Source of the DNA: an uncultured Prevotellaceae bacterium
GTDB taxonomy: Bacteria > Bacteroidota > Bacteroidia > Bacteroidales > Bacteroidaceae
Length of the DNA: 64,000 nucleotides
Direction: 5' to 3'
Assembly (NCBI GenBank): GCA_946406435.1
Contig: CAMJKP010000007.1
Coordinates: 22,726-86,725, forward strand
Positions 16,303 through 24,802 of the stretch are shown piece after piece (within the stretch, counting starts at the first letter, position 1; each line of letters begins with the position of its first letter). Under the pieces are notes generated by a model. That model ran no database searches and had not been told where the DNA came from. It saw nothing but the letters and a program-made list of their open reading frames with translations. A program made the position numbers and the translations under genes.

Positions 16303-18741
16303 ATGAAACGTATTATTTCGATATATTTTCTTGCGATGATATGCAGTCTGACGGCGTTGGCACAGGATTTTGTGCTGACGGGCAGAGTGATGGACGCGCA
16401 GGAAAACGCAATAGAACTTGCATCTGTTAGCTGTGTGGCACAGGGCAAGGCTACTATGACCAACCTCCGTGGCGAGTTCTCCCTGTCGCTGAGGTCGGCT
16501 GATTCGGTAGTGATACGTTTCTCAATGATAGGCTATAAGACCAAGACAAGGGTGCTGCGCCGTCCGAAGGGAAGACAGAACCTACAGATACAACTTTATG
16601 AGGATGAGCAGTATCTGGATAACGTTGAGGTGGTAAAGAGGAAGCGTAGCACATCTACCACAGAGGAGATAAGCACCAAGGATATGAAGACGGCTCCGTC
16701 GGCTTCAGGAAATGCCGTTGAGGAACTTATCCAGCAGCAGGCAGGTGTGAGTACGCATAGCGAGTTATCATCACAATACAACGTGCGTGGAGGTGCTTTC
16801 GACGAGAACTCCGTATATATCAATAACGTAGAGGTATATCGTCCGTTCCTTATCCGTAGCGGACAGCAGGAAGGTCTTTCTATCATCAACCCTGATATGG
16901 TGGGAAAGATTGGATTCTCAACCGGTGGCTTTGAGGCAAAGTATGGCGATAAGATGTCATCAGCCTTGGATATAACCTACCGCCGTCCGGAGAAGTTTGA
17001 GGCCAACGCACAGGCGAGTCTGCTTGGTGCGAGTGCATATATAGGTTTCAGTAACAAGAAGTTCTCATGGGCAAACGGCATACGATACAAGACGACCAAG
17101 GCTCTGCTGAAATCGTTCCAGACGGAGGGCGACTACGATCCTGAGTTTATAGACTATCAGACCTATATGAGCTACACGCCAAACAAGCGTTGGCAGGTGG
17201 ATTTCATTGGCAATATAAGCCAGTCGAAGTATAATTTCCAACCAAAGAATCGTGAGACAAGCTTCGGTACTCAGGAGAATATACACACATTCCTGGTATA
17301 TTTCGATGGTTGGGAAAAGGACTTGTTCCGCACATATTTTGGAACATTAAGCATAAAGCGTAACATCACCAATAACACCAACTTATCCCTTATCGGTTCA
17401 GCTTTTTCAACAAAGGAAAAAGAGACCTACGATATTCAGGGAGAGTACTGGCTGAAGGATGCGCAAAGCGATATGAACGGAGGTACTGAAAAGGGTTATG
17501 GCACATACGCCGAGCATGCGAGAAACTATCTGAAAGCAAGGGTCGGAAGCCTGAAGCTGATGCTTGAGCACAAGACGAGGATGCATAACGTGCAGTCGGG
17601 ACTGACGATGAAATGGGAACATATCGAGGAGCAGTCGAAGGAATACGAGATGCGTGACTCGGCTGGCTATATCATTCAGAATCTTGGCAATTCATTCCAC
17701 CATTCGCCAAACTCGCTCAATATGATCTATACCCTTTCTGCAAAGAACGCCCTTGATGCTCGTAGAACAGAGTTCTATATTCAGGATGCGTGGAAATTTG
17801 AGCGTGGCGGAAAGACGGACGAGAATGGTAAGGAAATAGTGCCCCCTACCCTATACACGCTTAACTATGGCATGAGATTTGCGAACTGGTCGTTTACGAA
17901 GGAAAGCATATTCTCTCCACGAGTATCATTGGCAATCATTCCGGGATATAATCAGGATCTGATGTACCGCTTTGCGGCTGGCATATACTATCAGTCACCT
18001 TTCTATAAGGAACTGAGAGATACCACGACCATTGACGGAACAACATACGCCACGCTGAACAATAAGCTGAAATCGCAAAAATCAGTCCATTTCATCGCGG
18101 CATTAGACTATCGTTTCGAGATGATGGGACGCTCGTTTAAGTTCTCAGCAGAGGCTTACTACAAGGCACTTTCAAACCTCGTGCCTTATAGCGTGAACAA
18201 CGTAAAAGTGGTTTATTACGGCACAAACGAGGCTTCAGGACACGTTGCAGGTGTGGATTTCAAGCTCTATGGCGAGTTTGTTCCTGGAACAGATTCTTGG
18301 ATTACCTTCTCTCTGATGAACACGAAGATGAGACTCAATGGCGTTAGCATTCCATTGCCAACCGACCAGCGATATTCAATAAATATGAGTTTCTCTGACT
18401 ATTTCCCAAATACCGACCGTTGGAAGATGCAGCTCAAGCTTGCCTTTGCCGATGGTCTGCCTTTCAGCGCACCACACAAGCCATTGGAGCAGTTGAACTT
18501 CCGTGCACCTGCCTATCGTCGTGTGGATATAGGCATGAGCTATCGTGCTTTCAAGAACGACAAGCGCGAGAAACAGAGTCCGTTTAAGAATATCTGGCTG
18601 GGACTTGACTGTCTTAACATCCTCGGTATCAACAACGTGAACTCATACTACTGGGTAACAGATATCCAGAACACGCAGTATGCCGTGCCAAACTATCTCA
18701 CAGGCAGACAGTTGAATGGAAAGGTGATTTTTGAGTTTTAG
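16303..18741 (+). CDS. TonB-dependent outer-membrane receptor
   Basis: An 812-residue receptor for TonB-driven uptake. Signal peptide MKRIISIYFLAMICSLTALA; carboxypeptidase-regulatory-like (CarbopepD) domain at about 25-105 (FVLTGRVMDAQENAIELASV ... LQIQLYED); plug domain with NAVEELIQQQAGV, YNVRGGAFDENSVYINNVEV; then the 22-strand barrel ending in aromatic VIFEF. No SusD partner follows, so it is not a standard polysaccharide-utilisation pair; the ligand is unknown. No typical promoter is seen in the ~85 bp before the start. Confidence 0.88.
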   Translation: MKRIISIYFLAMICSLTALAQDFVLTGRVMDAQENAIELASVSCVAQGKATMTNLRGEFSLSLRSADSVVIRFSMIGYKTKTRVLRRPKGRQNLQIQLYEDEQYLDNVEVVKRKRSTSTTEEISTKDMKTAPSASGNAVEELIQQQAGVSTHSELSSQYNVRGGAFDENSVYINNVEVYRPFLIRSGQQEGLSIINPDMVGKIGFSTGGFEAKYGDKMSSALDITYRRPEKFEANAQASLLGASAYIGFSNKKFSWANGIRYKTTKALLKSFQTEGDYDPEFIDYQTYMSYTPNKRWQVDFIGNISQSKYNFQPKNRETSFGTQENIHTFLVYFDGWEKDLFRTYFGTLSIKRNITNNTNLSLIGSAFSTKEKETYDIQGEYWLKDAQSDMNGGTEKGYGTYAEHARNYLKARVGSLKLMLEHKTRMHNVQSGLTMKWEHIEEQSKEYEMRDSAGYIIQNLGNSFHHSPNSLNMIYTLSAKNALDARRTEFYIQDAWKFERGGKTDENGKEIVPPTLYTLNYGMRFANWSFTKESIFSPRVSLAIIPGYNQDLMYRFAAGIYYQSPFYKELRDTTTIDGTTYATLNNKLKSQKSVHFIAALDYRFEMMGRSFKFSAEAYYKALSNLVPYSVNNVKVVYYGTNEASGHVAGVDFKLYGEFVPGTDSWITFSLMNTKMRLNGVSIPLPTDQRYSINMSFSDYFPNTDRWKMQLKLAFADGLPFSAPHKPLEQLNFRAPAYRRVDIGMSYRAFKNDKREKQSPFKNIWLGLDCLNILGINNVNSYYWVTDIQNTQYAVPNYLTGRQLNGKVIFEF

Positions 18742-18744
18742 ACT

Positions 18745-19230
18745 AATGGGGTTAGGAGGTTAGAGGTTAGAAGGTTAGAAGGTCTTAACAATTATTCGCT
18801 GAAGCTCATCAAGCTAAAGCAAGTGAAAATTGAAAATTATTTGCACACAGAGGCACAGAGACGATGAGCGCCGAAGGTGCGGCATCTAAAAGGGCGGTGC
18901 GTTAGCGCCGTTGATACAGATTGAGATGATTAATTGAGCGCTGTAAGTGCGATACCTATAATAAGTGTCGCACCTACGGCGCTCAAATTAGTATAAGCCC
19001 TTCATATAACAGCCCTTACGGACTGCCCTTTTAGGTGTCGGGCTTACAGCCCTCGCAGGTGAGGTCAATTGAAAATTATTCGCTGAAGCTCATCAAGCTA
19101 AAGCAAATGAAAAATGATTTAGAACGCAAAGAAGCGGAGGCGGAGAGAAAACAATCTTTGCGGCTTTGCGTCTTCACGTTTTACCCTCTACCCTCTAACC
19201 TTCCGACCTCCAAACCTTAAAACCTACATT
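18745..19230. repeat. Repeat block, families C, G, H, D
   Basis: In order: GGTTAGAGGTTAGAAGGTTA; CATCAAGCTAAAGCAAGTGA; a hairpin of TTGAGCGCTGTAAGTGCGA and TCGCACCTACGGCGCTCAA (18934-18987) set inside outer arms CATCTAAAAGGGCGGT / CTGCCCTTTTAGGTG; a second CATCAAGCTAAAGCAAATGA; ACGCAAAGAAGCGGAGGCGG with TTTGCGGCTTTGCGTCTTC; and CCTCTAACCTTCCGACC. I see no gene. Confidence 0.65.
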
Positions 19231-19258
19231 TTTTTCTTTTTTTCTGCATAATATTTTC

Positions 19259-19286
19259 TTTGTTTCAGAATAAATTATTATCTTTG
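19259..19286 (+). promoter_or_regulatory. Promoter of the methylmalonyl-CoA cluster
   Basis: TTTG (19259-19262), 16-bp spacer, TATCTTTG (19279-19286), 56 bp before mce. Confidence 0.65.
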
Positions 19287-19342
19287 CACTTGATTTTTGA
19301 CTAATAATACAATAAACAATATAACCCAAACAAATAACTAAA

Positions 19343-19753
19343 ATGAAAATTTCACGTATTGATCATCTGGGCATTGGTGTCCAGAGTATCGAAGAGGTAT
19401 TACCTTATTTCGAGAACGTACTTGGTCTGAAATGCTATGCCATTGAGGAAGTAGCAGATCAGAAAGTTAAGACTGCTTTCCTAAAAGTTGGCGAGACAAA
19501 GATTGAGCTGCTTGAGCCTACAAGTCCTGAAAGTGCTATTGCAAAGTGGCTTGAGAAGGGTGGTAAGGGCGTTCACCACGTTGCATTTGCTGTTGAGGAT
19601 GGTGTTGCAGAGGCACTCGTAGAGGCTGAGGGCAAGGGCATCCGTCTTATAGATAAGGAGCCACGTCTTGGTGCTGAGAATATGATGATCGGTTTCCTGC
19701 ATCCTAAGATGACAGCCGGAATACTAACAGAACTTTGTGAACCAAAGAAATAA
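19343..19753 (+). CDS. mce: Methylmalonyl-CoA epimerase
   Basis: A 136-residue vicinal-oxygen-chelate enzyme that interconverts (R)- and (S)-methylmalonyl-CoA in the succinate/propionate pathway. It opens with ISRIDHLGIGVQSIEEVLPY (metal His near 7), has ETKIELLEPTSPES (metal Glu) and GKGVHHVAFAVED (metal His), and ends ILTELCEPKK (Glu). It is first in a cluster with the decarboxylase alpha subunit (7 bp gap) and biotin carrier, which confirms the role in succinate decarboxylation to propionate. Confidence 0.94.
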   Translation: MKISRIDHLGIGVQSIEEVLPYFENVLGLKCYAIEEVADQKVKTAFLKVGETKIELLEPTSPESAIAKWLEKGGKGVHHVAFAVEDGVAEALVEAEGKGIRLIDKEPRLGAENMMIGFLHPKMTAGILTELCEPKK

Positions 19754-19760
19754 CACAACG

Positions 19761-21326
19761 ATGTCAAAGCAAGTAGAAAATATAAAGAAGCTTTTAGCAA
19801 AGCGCGAGCAAGCTCGTCTTGGCGGTGGTGAGAAGGCCATCGAGAAGCAGCACGAGCGTGGTAAATATACAGCCCGAGAGCGTATCGACATGCTGTTGGA
19901 TGAGGGCTCTTTCGAGGAGTATGACGCATTCAAGCTGCATCGCTGCCATAACTTCGGCATGGAGAAGAAGCAGTACCTCGGCGACGGTGTTGTCGTTGGT
20001 TCTGGTACTATCGACGGCCGTCTGGTATATGTATTCGCACAGGACTTCACCGTAAACGGCGGTTCTCTTTCAAAGACCATGTCAGAGAAGATCTGTAAGG
20101 TGATGGATATGGCGATGACAATGGGTGCTCCATGTATCGGCATCAACGATTCAGGTGGTGCACGTATTCAGGAGGCTATCGACGCCCTTGCTGGATATGG
20201 TGAGATCTTCGAGCGTAATATCCTCGCTTCAGGTGTAGTTCCACAGATTTCAATGATCTACGGTCCTTGTGCTGGTGGTGCAGTATATTCTCCTGCCCTC
20301 ACCGACTTCACCTTGATGATGGAAGGTACATCTTATATGTTCCTTACAGGTCCTGCCGTTGTGAAGACCGTAACTGGCGAGAATGTCGATGCAGAGCACC
20401 TCGGAGGTGCAAGCGTACATGCAAGCAAGTCGGGTGTCACACACTTTACAGCAAAGACGGAGGAAGAGGGTATTGAGATGATTAAGACCCTCATATCATA
20501 TATTCCATCAAACAATATGGAGGAGGCTCCTCGCAAGGAATGTAATGACCCATTGAACCGTATGGACGATTCTCTTAATGAGATTATCCCTGAGGACCCA
20601 AATCAGGCATACGACATGTATAAGGTAATCGCAGCTATTACCGATAACGGCGAGTTCTTTGAGGTTCAGCCTAAGTTCGCAAAGAACATTATCATCGGTT
20701 TTGCCCGTTTCAACGGACAGTCTGTCGGTATCGTTGCAAATCAGCCTTCTGCATATGCAGGTGTGCTTGACGTGAATGCATCACGTAAGGGCGCTCGTTT
20801 CGTTCGTTTCTGCGATGCCTTCAATATCCCTATTGTTAGCCTCGTGGACGTACCGGGCTTCCTACCAGGTACAGGTCAGGAGTATAATGCCGTCATCCTT
20901 CATGGTGCCAAGTTGCTTTACGCATACGGCGAGGCTACCGTTCCAAAGGTTACAGTCACCTTGCGTAAGTCATACGGAGGTTCACACATCGTTATGGGTT
21001 GTAAGCAGCTCCGTGCAGATATCAACCTCGCATGGCCAAGTGCTGAGATTGCCGTTATGGGTGCTGCTGGTGCTGTTGCCGTACTTCAGGCTAAGGAGGC
21101 AAAGAAGATTAAGGAAGAAGGCGGTGATGTAAAGGCATTCCTCGCAGAGAAAGAGGCTGAGTATCAGGAGCTCTTCGCAAATCCTTATCAGGCTGCTCAG
21201 TTCGGCTACATCGACGATGTAATCGAGCCACGCAACACACGTTTCCGCATCTGTCGTGCATTGGCACAGTTGGCTACAAAGCGTCAGTCATTGCCAGCCA
21301 AGAAACACGGATGTATTCCGATGTAA
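19761..21326 (+). CDS. mmdA: Methylmalonyl-CoA decarboxylase / propionyl-CoA carboxylase carboxyltransferase subunit
   Basis: A 521-residue biotin-dependent carboxyltransferase with two crotonase-like halves. The ATG at 19761 gives the expected MSKQVENIKKLL. Family blocks: RERIDMLLDEGSFEE, CIGINDSGGARIQEA (oxyanion loop in half 1), GPCAGGAVYSPALTD, SLVDVPGFLPGTGQE (half 2), KSYGGSHIVM and the C-terminal CIPM. With a biotin carrier and an OadG-tail-like peptide it forms the MmdA part of a Na+-pumping decarboxylase or the beta subunit of a propionyl-CoA carboxylase; the membrane beta subunit is not in the window, so the direction of the reaction cannot be decided. Confidence 0.93.
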   Translation: MSKQVENIKKLLAKREQARLGGGEKAIEKQHERGKYTARERIDMLLDEGSFEEYDAFKLHRCHNFGMEKKQYLGDGVVVGSGTIDGRLVYVFAQDFTVNGGSLSKTMSEKICKVMDMAMTMGAPCIGINDSGGARIQEAIDALAGYGEIFERNILASGVVPQISMIYGPCAGGAVYSPALTDFTLMMEGTSYMFLTGPAVVKTVTGENVDAEHLGGASVHASKSGVTHFTAKTEEEGIEMIKTLISYIPSNNMEEAPRKECNDPLNRMDDSLNEIIPEDPNQAYDMYKVIAAITDNGEFFEVQPKFAKNIIIGFARFNGQSVGIVANQPSAYAGVLDVNASRKGARFVRFCDAFNIPIVSLVDVPGFLPGTGQEYNAVILHGAKLLYAYGEATVPKVTVTLRKSYGGSHIVMGCKQLRADINLAWPSAEIAVMGAAGAVAVLQAKEAKKIKEEGGDVKAFLAEKEAEYQELFANPYQAAQFGYIDDVIEPRNTRFRICRALAQLATKRQSLPAKKHGCIPM

Positions 21327-21331
21327 GAGTT

Positions 21332-21545
21332 CTCCTTTTAAGGAGTAATAAGGAGTACAAGGAGTGCAAGGAGTACAAGACGAATGTCTTATCCGGAATA
21401 GGGCTTGGTGGAGTAAGGAATAAGGTTTGACAGTAACAAACCCTCATCCATCATCACTTGAACCATCAACGATAAATACTATCGTCTTGTACTACTTAAG
21501 CGACTTTAGGAGCGTCACTCCTTGTACTACTTGTACTCCTAAAAA
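21332..21545. repeat. Family B repeat, copy 1
   Basis: AGGAGTACAAGGAGTGCAAG, GTACAAGACGAATGTCTTA at the left; CTATCGTCTTGTACTACTTA, AGCGACTTTAGGAGCGTCAC, TCCTTGTACTACTTGTACTCC at the right, so the ends are inverted. It separates mmdA from the next small ORF inside the operon. Further copies lie at 41130-41280 and 62708-62900. Confidence 0.75.
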
Positions 21546-21574
21546 AGAGTAAAGAATAAAGTAAAAAGAACAAA

Positions 21575-21724
21575 ATGAATAACGAAGTTTATGCTGCCAT
21601 CGCTATGGCATTGCATGATGACCTCGGATATAACCTGCACGATAGCGAGTCTGGCAGACTCACTATCGTGGCAAGGGATTCCGAATGGTCTTCTAAGGCA
21701 GCAAAGATGACAGCAAAAGTATAG
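21575..21724 (+). CDS. 49-aa peptide resembling the cytosolic tail of OadG/MmdD
   Basis: Short ORF MNNEVYAAIAMALHDD...SGRLTIVARDSEWSSKAAKM (49 residues), 2 bp before the biotin-carrier ATG. The pattern (A-A-I-A-x-A-L ... L-T-I-x-R ... W-S-S-K) is that of the C-terminal tail of sodium-pump decarboxylase gamma/delta subunits, here without the membrane helix. I infer that it docks the carboxyltransferase or biotin carrier. Position in the operon and codon quality support a real gene. Confidence 0.65.
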   Translation: MNNEVYAAIAMALHDDLGYNLHDSESGRLTIVARDSEWSSKAAKMTAKV

Positions 21725-21726
21725 AA

Positions 21727-22137
21727 ATGAGACAGTATAAATATCAGATCAACGGCAAGAAATATGAGGTGTCGGTTGAGACTCCTGCCGCTGACGGAAC
21801 AATCGCAGTAACAGTAAACGGCGAGACATATTCTGTTGTGCGCGAACCAGAGCCAGTAGTGGAGAAGAAAAAGGTGGTAGTGAAACCTGTTGCAGCAAAG
21901 CCTGTCGAGGGCGCAGACGAGATGCAGGACGCACTCCGTTCCCCACTTCCAGGAACAGTAATAGAGATTCCTGTTAAGACAGGCATGCAGGTAAAGGAAG
22001 GCGACACTCTCGTTGTGCTTGAGGCAATGAAGATGAACAACAATCTTACGGCAGAAAGAGATGGCATAGTCAAGTCAATTCTCGTGGGTGAAGGCGAGGC
22101 TGTAAAAGAAAATACGCCTCTCGTGACATTCGAGTAA
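21727..22137 (+). CDS. Biotin carboxyl carrier protein of the decarboxylase
   Basis: A 136-residue biotinyl-lipoyl carrier. The biotin site is LEAMKMNN (Lys ~101), with the preceding PLPGTVIEIPVKTGMQVKEG and following V-G-E-G-E-A-V blocks forming the flattened beta barrel (about 68-136). The N-terminal half has a KYEVSVE beta segment and a VVEKKKVVVKPVAAKPVEG linker rich in Val, Lys and Pro. It shuttles CO2 between the carboxyltransferase and the next component. It is last in the mce operon and followed by a terminator. Confidence 0.92.
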   Translation: MRQYKYQINGKKYEVSVETPAADGTIAVTVNGETYSVVREPEPVVEKKKVVVKPVAAKPVEGADEMQDALRSPLPGTVIEIPVKTGMQVKEGDTLVVLEAMKMNNNLTAERDGIVKSILVGEGEAVKENTPLVTFE

Positions 22138-22167
22138 GCCGACAATTGCCTATAACAAAATAACAAT

Positions 22168-22215
22168 ATACCGGTATAATGTAGTCAAAGGATTACATTA
22201 TATCGGTATTTTTTT
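22168..22215 (+). terminator. Terminator of the methylmalonyl-CoA cluster
   Basis: ATACCGGTATAATGTA pairs with TACATTATATCGGTAT, followed by eight T residues. Confidence 0.85.
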
Positions 22216-22253
22216 CTTAAATTTGAGTTAATTATATGTAAAGAGGGGGAGAA

Positions 22254-22287
22254 TTTGCCGTTTTCTCAAGTTTTTTTGTTAACTTTG
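22254..22287 (+). promoter_or_regulatory. Promoter of the GT5-domain operon
   Basis: TTTG (22254-22257), 22-bp spacer, TAACTTTG (22280-22287). Confidence 0.7.
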
Positions 22288-22309
22288 CACCACAAATTCA
22301 ACAGAAATA

Positions 22310-23095
22310 ATGAAAAAAGTTCTCTTTATCAATCACGAAATTTCGCCTTTCGTACCAGACTCAGAGTTGGCGGTTATGGGACGCCGTTTACCACAGTCAG
22401 TTCAGGATAGCGGATGCGAGATCCGTACATTCATGCCAAAATGGGGGCATATAAACGAGCGTCGTGGTCAGTTGCACGAGGTACAGCGCCTGTCTGGTAT
22501 GAATATCATCATCAATGACACCGACCACCCACTTATCATCAAGGTGGCAAGCATCCCCCAGACAAAGATTCAGGTATATTTCATTGATAACGAGGAATAC
22601 TTCATTAAGGGCAAGAGCGATGACGACGTTCCAACAACAAGTTGTGGTGAACGCGCTATTTTCTTCGCTCGTGGCGTGATTGAGACAATGAAGAAGCTTC
22701 GCTGGTCTCCTGACATTATTCATTGTCAGGGTTGGATGAGTGCCTTTGTGCCTCTCTATATCAAGCAGGCTTATCAGGACGAGCCTTCTGTATGCAACGC
22801 GAAGATTGTCTCTTCCCTCTTCAACAGCACAGGAGACATAGTGCTTGAGGAAGACCTTAAGCAGCGCATCGCATTCAAGGGCGTTACCGTTGACAGCCTT
22901 TCTGACTATAGCGACAATTTCGGTATGACTGACCTTGCACGTCTTGCAATCAGAAATTCTGACGGTGTCATCGCAGGTTCACCAGTTCTCAAGGACAGCA
23001 TCATGAAGGAGGTTGAAGCTTCCGATACAAAGTTCCTTGCATATCCAGGTGAAGACTTCAAGGATGCATACCTCGACTTCTACGACACTTTGTAA
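22310..23095 (+). CDS. Glycogen/starch synthase N-terminal domain protein (GT5)
   Basis: A 261-residue protein that matches only the N-terminal Rossmann half of GT5 glycogen synthases: KKVLFINHEISPFVPDSELA at the start, PDIIHCQGWMSAFVPLYIK in the middle and the segment RNSDGVIAGSPVLKDSIM at the end. The C-terminal GT-B half with its nucleotide-sugar site is absent, and no frameshifted remnant follows, because a DUF4270 gene starts 32 bp later. Such short forms are common in Bacteroidetes, so this is a family rather than a broken gene. Whether it makes polymer alone is doubtful. Confidence 0.82.
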   Translation: MKKVLFINHEISPFVPDSELAVMGRRLPQSVQDSGCEIRTFMPKWGHINERRGQLHEVQRLSGMNIIINDTDHPLIIKVASIPQTKIQVYFIDNEEYFIKGKSDDDVPTTSCGERAIFFARGVIETMKKLRWSPDIIHCQGWMSAFVPLYIKQAYQDEPSVCNAKIVSSLFNSTGDIVLEEDLKQRIAFKGVTVDSLSDYSDNFGMTDLARLAIRNSDGVIAGSPVLKDSIMKEVEASDTKFLAYPGEDFKDAYLDFYDTL

Positions 23096-23127
23096 TTTCA
23101 GGGTAAAATTATAATTGAATAATAATC

Positions 23128-24603
23128 GTGAAAAAGAATCTTATATTCCCACTCATAGCATTAGCAAGTCTTTTTGTATCATGCGATGACAATACAGACG
23201 AGTTGGGATACTCTCTCACCAATCCTACGGACAGAATGGCTATCGCCTATGGAACGTTCAACGTAAATAGCGAAACCGTCAAGCTCGACAACATAATCTC
23301 ACGTTCTTCTACTGGCTACCTCGGAAAGATCAAGGATCCGGAAACAGGTTCATATATCACCTGTAACTTCATGGGGCAGCTGCATATAATGGAAGACTAC
23401 GAGTTTCCAAAGAAGGACAGTCTTGTACTTACCAATGGTGAGATTATAGCAGACTCATGTGAACTACAGGTTTATTATTCTACCTACACAGGAGACTCAA
23501 CAGTCTCAATGAAGTGTAAGTTCCACGAATTTGCAAAGCCACTTAGCGAATCAGAGACATACGACGTAGATTTCAAGCCTACCATCGAAAACGGATTCCT
23601 ACGCAATGATGGTTTGACAAAATCAACAACATATTCGCTTATAGACTATAGTTTGGCAGACTCTATACGCTGGAAAGGTATTCGTCATTTCAACATAAAT
23701 CTGAACGACGAATACACAGACGTTGATGGCAAGAAATACAACAACTATGGCACATACATCATGCAAAAGTATTATGAGCCAGGTGGAAGCGTAAATTTCA
23801 AGAACTCATACAACTTCATACATAATGTATGCCCTGGTTTCTATCTTGAGAATACTGGCGGTATTGGTTGTATGGCAAACATCTCATATACACAACTTAT
23901 CGTATATATGAGATACCTTGATTCAAATGGAGACTCAATCAATGGTATATTGGTATTCGGCGGTACGGAGGAGGTACTCCAAAAGACAAACATCACTCAG
24001 GATCAAGAAATCATCGACAAGATGAAGGACGAGGGTGACCACACCTACCTCAAGACTCCTGCGGGACTCTACACAGAGCTTACTCTTCCTGTGGATTCTG
24101 TCTTCAAAGGACATGACAGCGATACTTTGAATACTGCAAACATGTTTATCCCTCGCGAGAACAACACTCAGGCAACACGCAACTATACTATCCCTATTCC
24201 ACAGAAAGTTATGATTCTGCCAGCTGACAGCGTTGAGAATTTCTTCGCAAACGAGAAAGTTGCCGACAACCGCAGTTCATACATAACAACATACGCATCT
24301 GCCACAAACGGATATACATTCAGCAACATCAGCGGTATGATGCGCATAATGAAGGATGCCAAGACCAAATATCTCGCAGAACATAAGGGAACAACAGATG
24401 CGCAATATGAAGAGCTCTTCCCTAAATGGAACAAGGCAATAATAATCCCTGTGACCATAAGTTCTATAACAGACAGCTACAACCAAACGACAATAACACG
24501 TGTTACTCACGATATGAGTATCTCAAGCACGAAACTCGTTGGCGGCAAGGATAATCCTAAAGCGATAAAGATAAGTTGCATATACAGCAAGTTCCAAAAG
24601 TAG
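23128..24603 (+). CDS. DUF4270 lipoprotein
   Basis: A 491-residue predicted outer-membrane or periplasmic lipoprotein. GTG start; lipobox LFVSC at residues 15-19 followed by DDNTDELGYSL, the usual opening of DUF4270. It is beta-rich throughout. The function of DUF4270 is unknown; pairing with a GT5-domain gene recurs in Bacteroidetes. It is co-transcribed with the GT5 gene (32 bp gap) and a 47-residue ORF (6 bp gap). Confidence 0.85.
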   Translation: MKKNLIFPLIALASLFVSCDDNTDELGYSLTNPTDRMAIAYGTFNVNSETVKLDNIISRSSTGYLGKIKDPETGSYITCNFMGQLHIMEDYEFPKKDSLVLTNGEIIADSCELQVYYSTYTGDSTVSMKCKFHEFAKPLSESETYDVDFKPTIENGFLRNDGLTKSTTYSLIDYSLADSIRWKGIRHFNINLNDEYTDVDGKKYNNYGTYIMQKYYEPGGSVNFKNSYNFIHNVCPGFYLENTGGIGCMANISYTQLIVYMRYLDSNGDSINGILVFGGTEEVLQKTNITQDQEIIDKMKDEGDHTYLKTPAGLYTELTLPVDSVFKGHDSDTLNTANMFIPRENNTQATRNYTIPIPQKVMILPADSVENFFANEKVADNRSSYITTYASATNGYTFSNISGMMRIMKDAKTKYLAEHKGTTDAQYEELFPKWNKAIIIPVTISSITDSYNQTTITRVTHDMSISSTKLVGGKDNPKAIKISCIYSKFQK

Positions 24604-24609
24604 GTTGTC

Positions 24610-24753
24610 ATGGCAGATAATTTCCTTGAAAACCATAGAGCCGAGTATGAGCAACGTAAAGCTAAATGGCTTGCAAAACAAAAGAAACATACTCCAGCCT
24701 CAGTTTTGGAGGCGAGGAAGAAAGAAAAGGAAAAGGAAAAAGAAAACCAGTAA
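24610..24753 (+). CDS. 47-aa basic small protein
   Basis: ORF MADNFLENHRAEYEQRKAKW...KEKEKENQ, 47 residues, a single charged helix with a lysine/glutamate-rich end. It starts 6 bp after the DUF4270 stop. Its stop codon lies inside the stem of the terminator, so the ORF and terminator are fused. I do not recognise a family. Confidence 0.6.
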   Translation: MADNFLENHRAEYEQRKAKWLAKQKKHTPASVLEARKKEKEKEKENQ

Positions 24754-24779
24754 GCGTTTGCTTACTGGTTTTCTTTTTT
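24742..24779. terminator. Bidirectional terminator between the DUF4270 operon and uvrA
   Basis: AAAACCAGTAAGC pairs with GCTTACTGGTTTT, with CTTTTTT on the plus side and a matching T-rich run on the minus side. Confidence 0.85.
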
Positions 24780-24802
24780 ACATTCCAAAGGAACGAAAGA
24801 AA

